Shown here: positions 22,437 through 28,698 of the stretch, piece by piece | Position numbering within the stretch: position 1 is the stretch's first letter | Layout of the letters: every line of letters starts with the position of its first letter | From: an uncultured Muribaculaceae bacterium | Lineage (GTDB): Bacteria; Bacteroidota; Bacteroidia; Bacteroidales; Muribaculaceae | Direction: 5' to 3' | Assembly: GCA_934590135.1 (NCBI GenBank) | Contig: CAKTOT010000018.1 | Location: 1-29,774, forward strand | DNA length: 29,774 nucleotides | Notes under the pieces: generated by a model | What the model saw: the letters and a program-made list of their open reading frames with translations, nothing else | The model's database searches: none | Told to the model about the DNA's origin: nothing | Program-made: the position numbers and the translations under genes

Positions 22437-24086
22437 TTATTTGCCGAGGGCACAGCCTTTGCATTTCTCGGCGATTTGGGTGAAGAAGTCGTTGCCTTTG
22501 TCGTCTACGAGGATGAATGCGGGGAAGTCTTCGACTTGGATTTTCCAGATGGCTTCCATGCCGAGTTCGGGGTATTCGAGTAGTTCGACTTTCTTGATGG
22601 AGTTTTGGGCGAGTACTGCTGCGGGGCCGCCGATGCTGCCCAGGTAGAATCCGCCGTGCTTATGGCAGGCGTCGGTGACTTGTTTGGAGCGGTTGCCTTT
22701 TGCAATCATAATCATGGAGCCTCCGGCGGCTTGGAATTGGTCGACGTAGCTGTCCATACGACCGGCGGTTGTGGGGCCGAAGCTGCCCGAGGGCATTCCT
22801 TGGGGTGTCTTGGCGGGACCGGCGTAGTATATGGGGTGGTCTTTGAGGTACTGGGGCATGGGTTCGCCGCGGTCGAGGCGTTCTTTGATTTTGGCGTGTG
22901 CGATGTCGCGGCCTACGATGATGGTGCCGCGCAGTGACAGGCGTGTGGATACGGGGTATTTGGAGAGTTCGGCGAGGATTTCGGCCATGGGTCGGTCGAG
23001 GTCGATATTGACAACTTTGCCTTCGCCGGCTTTGCGCATTTCTTCGGGGATGAGTTCGCCGGGATTGGCGTCGAGTTTTTCAATCCAGAGGCCTTCGCGG
23101 TTGATTTTGGCTTTGACGTTGCGGTCGGCGCTGCAGCTGACGCCGAGGCCTACGGGGCATGACGCGCCGTGGCGTGGCAGGCGAATGACGCGTATGTCGT
23201 GGGCGAAGTATTTGCCGCCGAATTGAGCGCCGAGGCCGATGCGTTCGGATTCTTCTTTGAGCTGTTTTTCGAGTTCGATGTCACGGAAGGCGTGTCCGAG
23301 TTCGTTGCCTTGGGTGGGGAGGTTGTCGTAGTATTTGACGGAGGCTTTTTTGACGGTTTCGAGGTTTTTCTCGGCGGATGTTCCGCCGATGACGAAGGCG
23401 ATGTGGTAGGGGGGACATGCGGCGGTGCCGAGTGTCTTCATTTTTTCGACCAGGAAGGGGAGGAGTGTCTTGGGGTTGATGAGCGCCTTGGTTTCTTGGT
23501 AGAGGTATGTCTTGTTGGCCGAGCCACCGCCTTTGGCTACAAATAGGAAGTGGTATTCGTCGTCGTCGCCGGCGTGGATGTCGACTTGGGCGGGGAGGTT
23601 GCACCCGGTGTTGACTTCGTCGTACATGTTCAGGGGCGCGTTTTGGCTGTAGCGGAGGTTGTCGGTGGTGTAAGTGTCATATACACCGCGAGATATGCGC
23701 TCGACGTCGTCGCATCCGGTGAATACGTATTGGCCTTTTTCGCCGTGTACGATGGCTGTGCCGGTGTCTTGGCAGAAGGGGAGTTGGCCTTTGGCGGCGA
23801 CTTCGGCGTTGCGGAGCATTGTCAGGGCAACGAATTTGTCGTTTTCGCTGGCTTCGGGGTCATGGAGGATTTTGGCGACCATGGCGTTGTGCTCGCGGCG
23901 CAGCATGAAGGCGTTGTCGTGAGTGGCTTGGCGAGCCAGTACGGTGAGTGCTTCGGGGTCGATGACGAGAAATTCGTGTCCGCCCCAGTTCTCGGTGTGT
24001 ACGTATTTGTCTGTGAGTTTGTAGTACTCGGTTGTATCGGGTCCCAGGGGGAACATGGGTTGATACTTGTAGGGTTTGGTTGCCAT
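22437..24086 (-). CDS. fumA: Class I fumarate hydratase (4Fe-4S)
   Basis: 549 aa, the full length of two-domain class I fumarases (E. coli FumA/FumB are 548). It interconverts fumarate and malate in the cytoplasm; in Bacteroidales it works in the reductive branch from oxaloacetate to succinate. The three cluster ligands fall exactly at the E. coli numbers: Cys105 (LPFCQDTG), Cys224 (TAACPPYH) and Cys318 (GLGVSC). The C-terminal domain has the conserved PSGSFGPTTAGRMDSYVD and GSIGGPAAVLA. The ATG at 24086 begins MATKPYKYQPMFPLG, as usual for the family. It has its own promoter region: a -7-like TAAATTTG at 24213-24206 and a ~115-base leader that contains a 9-nt repeat array. It is convergent with the T9SS cargo gene and functionally unrelated to its neighbours. 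Confidence 0.97.
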   Translation of the reverse strand: MATKPYKYQPMFPLGPDTTEYYKLTDKYVHTENWGGHEFLVIDPEALTVLARQATHDNAFMLRREHNAMVAKILHDPEASENDKFVALTMLRNAEVAAKGQLPFCQDTGTAIVHGEKGQYVFTGCDDVERISRGVYDTYTTDNLRYSQNAPLNMYDEVNTGCNLPAQVDIHAGDDDEYHFLFVAKGGGSANKTYLYQETKALINPKTLLPFLVEKMKTLGTAACPPYHIAFVIGGTSAEKNLETVKKASVKYYDNLPTQGNELGHAFRDIELEKQLKEESERIGLGAQFGGKYFAHDIRVIRLPRHGASCPVGLGVSCSADRNVKAKINREGLWIEKLDANPGELIPEEMRKAGEGKVVNIDLDRPMAEILAELSKYPVSTRLSLRGTIIVGRDIAHAKIKERLDRGEPMPQYLKDHPIYYAGPAKTPQGMPSGSFGPTTAGRMDSYVDQFQAAGGSMIMIAKGNRSKQVTDACHKHGGFYLGSIGGPAAVLAQNSIKKVELLEYPELGMEAIWKIQVEDFPAFILVDDKGNDFFTQIAEKCKGCALGK

Positions 24087-24141
24087 AGTGTGTTGTATAT
24101 AGGGTGTATTGTTTTGTGTCTTGTTTGTTTTGATTTTTTTA

Positions 24142-24195
24142 GGTCTGTAGGGTCTTTAAGGACTTTAGGGACCTTAAGGGCCTTAGGGCACTTTC
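24142..24195. repeat. Degenerate 9-nt tandem array, GGACTTTAG type, in the fumarase leader
   Basis: Six units in strict 9-base register: GGTCTGTAG, GGTCTTTAA, GGACTTTAG, GGACCTTAA, GGGCCTTAG, GGCACTTTC. It lies between the -7-like box and the start codon of the minus-strand fumarase gene, so it would be transcribed as its reverse complement. Confidence 0.85.
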
Positions 24196-24205
24196 TAATG
24201 TTTTG

Positions 24206-24213
24206 CAAATTTA
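24206..24213 (-). promoter_or_regulatory. Probable -7 box of the fumarase gene
   Basis: TAAATTTG on the minus strand, followed by C. No TTTG stands 20 bases upstream (CGCA), so the -33 element is weak or replaced by an activator. Confidence 0.5.
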
Positions 24214-24236
24214 CATAATTTTTGCGAGAATGGTGC

Positions 24237-24272
24237 GGCTATAATAGCTGTTATGGCTATTATGGTTATTGT
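24237..24272. repeat. Degenerate 9-nt tandem array, GGCTGTTAT type
   Basis: Units GGCTATAAT, AGCTGTTAT, GGCTATTAT, GGTTATTGT in 9-base register, directly after the stop of the minus-strand MBL hydrolase gene (which ends at 24288) and upstream of the fumarase promoter. The same word family is at 27495-27530. Confidence 0.85.
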
Positions 24273-24287
24273 CGGCTTTGTCGGTGG

Positions 24288-25289
24288 TCAAGGCAGGGGT
24301 ATGTTTAGGGCGTCTGTGGCGATGTGGACGCCTTGGGGTAGGGTGGCGGCGGTGTCGGCGTGGGTGCCCATGTCGTGGCTCAGGTGGGTGAGGTATGCGC
24401 GGCCGGGGGCGATGTCTTGTATCAGGACGAGGGCTTCATCAAGGGTGATATGGGACATGTGCGGAGTGTGGCGTAAGGCGTTGATGACGAGGGTGTCTAC
24501 GCCGCGCATGGCGTCGATGCTTCGTTGGGGCAGGGTCTTGCAGTCGGTGATGTATCCGATGCTTGGGGTGGATGTGGGATGGTTGCTGCCCTTTGGGGTG
24601 TCGGGGGCTGAGGCGTGCTCGGCCGGTAGGTATATGCGGAAGCCGAGTATGGGCAGTCGGGCGTGCATAACGGTGATGGGAAGTATGTGTATGCCGTTGA
24701 TGCTGAATTCTTTGTATGGCTCGATGATGTGTATGTCGTAGGTGGGGACGCCGGGGTAGAGGTGTTTGGCGAAGCAGTAGGGGACGCGTGCGTGCAGGTC
24801 TCGGGCGACGTCTTCGCTGCAGTATACGGGGAATGGTCCGGAGTGGCCGTGGCGTAGGGCGGCGATGTTGCAGTAGGGGCGCAGGTCGTCGATGCCGCCG
24901 ACGTGGTCGTAGTGGCTGTGTGTAATCAGGAGTGCGTCGAGTGGCGGGGCGCCGGCGCGTAGTATTTGTTGGCGGAAGTCGGGTCCGCAGTCTATCAGCA
25001 GGTTGGTGTGGTCGGTGGTGGTGTCTTTGTGGTCGGTGGTGGTGTCTTCGTTGTTGTGGTTGGTGTGGCCGGGGGTGGCGATGCTGACAATGGCACATGC
25101 GCGTAGGCGTCGGTCGCGCGGGTCGTCGGAGGTGCACACGGGGCAGTGGCAGCCTATCTGTGGGACGCCGGTGGATGTGCCTGTGCCGAGAAAGGTTAAT
25201 GTGGAGTTTAATGTCGAATGTGGAGTGTCGAATGTGGAATTCGAGGGGGCGGGGGACATTGGTTTTGGGGTTTTGGGGTCAGTTGTCAT
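24288..25289 (-). CDS. MBL-fold metallo-hydrolase with low-complexity insertions
   Basis: 333 aa metallo-beta-lactamase-fold hydrolase. The opening TFLGTGTSTGVPQIGCHCPVC is that of the PhnP/YcbJ-like phosphodiesterase/ribonuclease Z-related branch. Zinc ligands are visible: His124, His126, Asp128 and His129 in THSHYDHVGG, with a further His in the LPITVMHARLP region. It probably cleaves a phosphodiester in the cytoplasm; the substrate is unknown. Two parts are not family-like. The first ~30 residues include a heptamer-coded stretch (TFDTPHSTLNST). Residues ~72-95 are a His/Asn/Thr/Asp-rich insertion coded by a 21-nt tandem repeat. The ATG overlaps the upstream gene's stop by 11 bases, supporting this start and translational coupling. 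Last gene of the minus-strand operon. Confidence 0.85.
   Translation of the reverse strand: MTTDPKTPKPMSPAPSNSTFDTPHSTLNSTLTFLGTGTSTGVPQIGCHCPVCTSDDPRDRRLRACAIVSIATPGHTNHNNEDTTTDHKDTTTDHTNLLIDCGPDFRQQILRAGAPPLDALLITHSHYDHVGGIDDLRPYCNIAALRHGHSGPFPVYCSEDVARDLHARVPYCFAKHLYPGVPTYDIHIIEPYKEFSINGIHILPITVMHARLPILGFRIYLPAEHASAPDTPKGSNHPTSTPSIGYITDCKTLPQRSIDAMRGVDTLVINALRHTPHMSHITLDEALVLIQDIAPGRAYLTHLSHDMGTHADTAATLPQGVHIATDALNIPLP
25007..25048. repeat. Perfect 21-nt tandem duplication inside the MBL gene
   Basis: Two identical 21-base copies (25007-25027, 25028-25048) made of G and T plus a few C. They code DTTTDHK and DTTTDHT on the minus strand. A related GGTGGTGTCTTT word recurs in the spacer at 26263-26274. 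Confidence 0.9.
25201..25240. repeat. 7-nt tandem array inside the MBL gene 5' end
   Basis: GTGGAGT (25201), then after 5 bases GTCGAAT, GTGGAGT, GTCGAAT, GTGGAAT (25213-25240). The core word GTCGAAT also occurs twice in tandem at 22264-22277, outside any gene. Confidence 0.85.
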
Positions 25290-26259
25290 CGATACAGGCG
25301 CGTGAGCGTGGTGCGAAGCGTATGGCGAAGTATGTCACGGTGAGCAGTGCGAATACTATGATGAAGTATGTCCGGTGTTGTTGTGGGGGTGTGAGGAAGT
25401 ATACGGCGTTGATAAGCAGTTGGAGCAGGGCGTAGCATATTGATACGACGATGTGGGGCATCTGCCATTGGCGTATGAGCAGGTGGAAGATGAATTTGTG
25501 GTGTGGAGTGAGGATGTTTTCGCCGGCGAAGAGTCGTTGGGCTGTGGTGAGGCCGGCGTCGAAGAGGCATACGATGAGGAATATCATCAAGGTGGCGTCG
25601 CCGGTGGCGAGTATCATATTGCTCAGGATGTAGACTATGAGAAATCCCAGGGTGATGGCTCCGACGTCTCCGGCGAATACTTTGCGGCAGATGTTGAATG
25701 TTCCGAAGATGATCATTGCGCCTATGAGTATGGTGCATAGTGTGGCGTATGTCGGGGCGTCGGCTATGGTGGAGGCTGCGGGGCTGTATAGGACGTAAAT
25801 CATCGATCCGAGGGTGACGATGGAGTATAGTGCGAGCATCCCGGTGATGCCGTCTATGAAGTTGACGGCATTGATGCATCCTACGCCGAAGATGATGACC
25901 AGCAGGTAGATGTCGAAGGCGCCGGGGTAGCAGAGGCTTTTGAATGTGAGGGCTACGGCGGCTATTTGGAGCAGTAGTCGCGGCCAGGGTGGTAGTGGCC
26001 GGATGTCGTCATACATGGAGACGCCGGCGAGGACGAGGGCGCAGGTGATGGTCGTAATCCATTGGATATTTTGGATTTGCGGTGTGACGGCGATGAATAT
26101 TAGGGCTGCGATGGGTATGATGATTCCGCCGCCGGTGGGGGTTGGGTGGCTGTGGGAGGAGCGGTTGTCGACGTCGGCCACTATGTGCAGTCGCCGCGCT
26201 ATCGGGATGTATATTATCTCGAGGGCTAATAGTGATATGAGTATCCGGAGTGTGGGCAC
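25279..26259 (-). CDS. WecA/WbpL-type undecaprenyl-phosphate sugar-1-phosphate transferase
   Basis: 326 aa polytopic membrane protein of the MraY/WecA family with about ten hydrophobic segments. It moves a HexNAc-1-phosphate from a UDP-sugar to undecaprenyl phosphate at the inner membrane, starting a lipid-linked glycan. Visible motifs: HSHPTPTGGGIIIP after the first segment (~36-49), the Asp pair in SMYDDIRPLPPWPRLLLQ, NAVNFIDGITGM with the catalytic-region Asp, GDVGAITLGF, and a C-terminal cytoplasmic loop LTPHHKFIFHLL matching the HxH-type sugar-specificity loop. The start is GTG at 26259; no in-frame ATG fits the family N-terminus. The stop overlaps the MBL gene by 11 bases. It lies 84 bases after fcl in the same operon. 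This is the second initiating transferase in the window, of a different fold from the one at 7011. Confidence 0.9.
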   Translation of the reverse strand: MPTLRILISLLALEIIYIPIARRLHIVADVDNRSSHSHPTPTGGGIIIPIAALIFIAVTPQIQNIQWITTITCALVLAGVSMYDDIRPLPPWPRLLLQIAAVALTFKSLCYPGAFDIYLLVIIFGVGCINAVNFIDGITGMLALYSIVTLGSMIYVLYSPAASTIADAPTYATLCTILIGAMIIFGTFNICRKVFAGDVGAITLGFLIVYILSNMILATGDATLMIFLIVCLFDAGLTTAQRLFAGENILTPHHKFIFHLLIRQWQMPHIVVSICYALLQLLINAVYFLTPPQQHRTYFIIVFALLTVTYFAIRFAPRSRACIDDN

Positions 26260-26343
26260 TGCGGTGGTGTCTTTGGCTACGGTGGTTGGTGTTGGATTGT
26301 ATGGTCCGGTGCCGGTCTTGATATGGGTTTCGTTGTCGGTGTT

Positions 26344-27480
26344 TCAGCGGTTGGCGGGGTTGTTGGCGGGGTCCGTGTACCAGCTGTATAGGCGGTCGAT
26401 GCCGTCGTCTACTTCGACTTTGTGACGCCATCCGAGGCGGTGTAGTCGGCTGACGTCGCATAGTTTGCGCATTGTTCCGTCGGGGTGGATGTGGTCGAAG
26501 GTGACGGAGCCTTCGAAGCCTACACGGCGGCGGATTTTTTCGGCGAGTTGGGCTATGGTGATTTCGATGCCTGTACCGACGTTGATGTGCATATTTCGCA
26601 GTGGTTTGGCGGCGGCGATGCGTTCGGCGGCGAGGTCTTTGTAGGATACGTGTAGCATGACGTATACGGTTGCATCGGCCATGTCGCGGCTCCAGAGGAA
26701 TTCGCGCAGTGGGGTGCCTGTACCCCAAAGTTCGAGGCGGTCCGGGTATATTCCGTATTGTTGGAGGAGTGTTTGGATTTGGGCGTCTGTCATCGCGGGG
26801 TCGAAGTTTTTGACGGGGAGGCGAGACAGGTCGTGCCGTATTTCGTCGTATCGGTGTTGTTGGAGGAGTTTGGCCAGGTGCATTTTGCGCAACATCACGG
26901 GCAGGACGTGTCCGTTGTCTAGGTGGAAGTTGTCGCCGGGGCCGTATAGGTTGGTGGGCATGACTGCGACGTAGTCGGTGCCGTATTGGCGGTTGAGGCT
27001 TTCGCAGAGTTTGAGTCCGGCGATTTTGGCTATGGCGTATGGCTCGTTGGTGAATTCGAGGGGAGATGTGAGCAGTGCGTCTTCGTCCATGGGCTGTGGT
27101 GCTTCGCGCGGGTATATGCAGGTTGAGCCGAGGAATACGAGGCGTTTGACGCCGTGGCGCCATGCTTGTCCGATGACGTTTTGTTGGATTTGGAGGTTTT
27201 GGTATATGAAGTCGGCGGGGTAGGTGCTGTTGGCGAGTATTCCGCCGACGTGGGCGGCGGCGAGGACTACGGCGTCGGGTTTTTCGCTGTCGAAGAAGTC
27301 GCGTACGGCGTTGGGGTCGAGCAGGTCGAGTTGGCTGTGAGTGCGTCCTACCAGGTTGGTGTATCCTCGTTGGATGAGGTTGTGCCATATTGCGGAGCCT
27401 ACGAGTCCGCGGTGTCCGGCTACGTATATTTTGGCCGAGGGGTCGAGTAGCGGCTTGGTTGTGGCTGTGCTGTCTTGCAT
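26344..27480 (-). CDS. fcl: GDP-L-fucose synthase
   Basis: 378 aa NADP-dependent epimerase-reductase that turns GDP-4-keto-6-deoxymannose into GDP-L-fucose in the cytoplasm. Short-chain dehydrogenase marks: VAGHRGLVGSA (residues ~19-29), AAAHVGGILAN, the catalytic Ser in FLGSTCIYP and Tyr-x3-Lys in EPYAIAKIAG. It carries the FHLDNGHVLPVMLRKMH substrate region and a ~50-residue insertion (RYDEIRHDL to YGIYPDRL) before LWGTGTPLREFLW that is common in Bacteroidales homologues, making it longer than the ~320-aa E. coli enzyme. The ATG at 27480 starts 18 residues before the nucleotide-binding motif; the frame is open far upstream but runs antisense-free through gmd in another frame and is not coding there. 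It follows gmd by 62 bases containing a 9-nt array. Confidence 0.95.
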   Translation of the reverse strand: MQDSTATTKPLLDPSAKIYVAGHRGLVGSAIWHNLIQRGYTNLVGRTHSQLDLLDPNAVRDFFDSEKPDAVVLAAAHVGGILANSTYPADFIYQNLQIQQNVIGQAWRHGVKRLVFLGSTCIYPREAPQPMDEDALLTSPLEFTNEPYAIAKIAGLKLCESLNRQYGTDYVAVMPTNLYGPGDNFHLDNGHVLPVMLRKMHLAKLLQQHRYDEIRHDLSRLPVKNFDPAMTDAQIQTLLQQYGIYPDRLELWGTGTPLREFLWSRDMADATVYVMLHVSYKDLAAERIAAAKPLRNMHINVGTGIEITIAQLAEKIRRRVGFEGSVTFDHIHPDGTMRKLCDVSRLHRLGWRHKVEVDDGIDRLYSWYTDPANNPANR

Positions 27481-27494
27481 TGTCTTGTTTTGGT

Positions 27495-27530
27495 GGCTGT
27501 TACGGCTTTTATGGCTGTTATGGCTATTGT
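27495..27530. repeat. Degenerate 9-nt tandem array between gmd and fcl
   Basis: Units GGCTGTTAC, GGCTTTTAT, GGCTGTTAT, GGCTATTGT in 9-base register, followed directly by seven G (27531-27537). It fills most of the 62-base spacer. Confidence 0.88.
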
Positions 27531-27542
27531 GGGGGGGTGTGT

Positions 27543-28604
27543 TTAGATTTTGCCTTCGCGGGCGAGTTGCATGTCGGCGTCTACCATCATGTTTACGAGG
27601 TCTTGGAAGGATGTTTTGCGGGGGTTCCAGCCGAGGGTGCGGCGTGCTTTGGAGGGATCGCCGAGCAGTTGTTCGACTTCGGCGGGGCGGAAGAATCGTG
27701 GGTCGACTTCGACGAGTGTGCGTCCGGTGGCGGTGTCTATGCCTTTTTCGTTGAGGCCGGTGCCTTGCCATCTGAGGTTGATGCCGGCGCGTGCGAATGC
27801 GTGTGAGGTGAAATCGCGTACGGTGTGGTATTCGCCGGTGGCGATGACGAAGTCGTCGGGTTGGGGTTGTTGAAGGATGAGCCACATGCATTCGACGTAA
27901 TCGGCGGCGTATCCCCAGTCGCGTAGTGCGTCGAGGTTGCCCAGGTATAGTTTGTCTTGGCGGTTGTGGGCGATGCGGGCGGCGGCGAGGGTGATTTTGC
28001 GTGTGACGAAGTTTTCGCCACGGCGAGGGCTTTCGTGGTTGAAGAGGATTCCGTTGGCGGTGTACATTCCGTAGCTTTCGCGGTAGTTTTTCATAATCCA
28101 GAAGGAGTACATTTTGGCTACGGCGTAAGGTGAGCGGGGGTAGAATGGTGTGTCTTCGTTTTGGGGTACTTGTTGTACTTTGCCGAAGAGTTCGCTGGTG
28201 GATGCTTGGTATACGCGGCATTGTTTTTCGAGGCCGAGTATGCGTATTGCTTCGAGCAGTCGCAGTGTACCTGTGGCGTCGACGTCGGCGGTGTATTCGG
28301 GTACGTCGAATGATACTTTGACGTGGCTTTGGGCGGCGAGGTTGTATATTTCGTCGGGTTGTACTTCGCCGATGATGCGTATGAGTGATGATGAGTCGGT
28401 CATGTCGCCGTAGTGTAGTGACAGGAGTCGGCGGCGGTGCATGTCGCGTACCCATTCGTCGAGGTATAGGTGTTCGATGCGTGCGGTGTTGAAGGATGAG
28501 CTGCGGCGTATGATGCCGTGGACTTCGTATCCTTTGTCGAGGAGCAGTTCGGCCAGATAAGAGCCGTCTTGTCCGGTGATGCCTGTAATGAGGGCTGTGG
28601 GCAT
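27543..28604 (-). CDS. gmd: GDP-mannose 4,6-dehydratase
   Basis: 353 aa short-chain dehydrogenase that converts GDP-mannose to GDP-4-keto-6-deoxy-D-mannose, the substrate of the next gene (fcl), in the cytoplasm. Motifs: ALITGITGQDGSYLAELLL (cofactor loop, residues ~4-22), the arginine-rich RRSSSFNTARIEHLY that binds NADP, NLAAQSHVKVSF, the catalytic region QASTSELFG with Thr-Ser-Glu, and Tyr-x3-Lys in SPYAVAKMYSFW. FNHESPRRGENFVTRKI and the C-terminal DPRFFRPAEVEQLLGDPSKA are diagnostic for Gmd. The length is typical. It is the second gene visible in the minus-strand polysaccharide operon, 94 bases after the DegT-family aminotransferase. Confidence 0.97.
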   Translation of the reverse strand: MPTALITGITGQDGSYLAELLLDKGYEVHGIIRRSSSFNTARIEHLYLDEWVRDMHRRRLLSLHYGDMTDSSSLIRIIGEVQPDEIYNLAAQSHVKVSFDVPEYTADVDATGTLRLLEAIRILGLEKQCRVYQASTSELFGKVQQVPQNEDTPFYPRSPYAVAKMYSFWIMKNYRESYGMYTANGILFNHESPRRGENFVTRKITLAAARIAHNRQDKLYLGNLDALRDWGYAADYVECMWLILQQPQPDDFVIATGEYHTVRDFTSHAFARAGINLRWQGTGLNEKGIDTATGRTLVEVDPRFFRPAEVEQLLGDPSKARRTLGWNPRKTSFQDLVNMMVDADMQLAREGKI

Positions 28605-28698
28605 GGTGTATATGTGCTTGGTGGTGAGGTCTGTGTCTGTATTGGCGGTGTGGCTGTGGGTCCGCCGTGGTTGTGTCGCCGTTGTGGCGGGTGGGATG

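Noticed and set aside
26009..27388. Arg/His/Pro-rich 459-codon open frame on the minus strand
   Set aside because: It lies in another frame of fcl and the WecA-type gene, and its composition reflects reading GC-rich codons out of frame.
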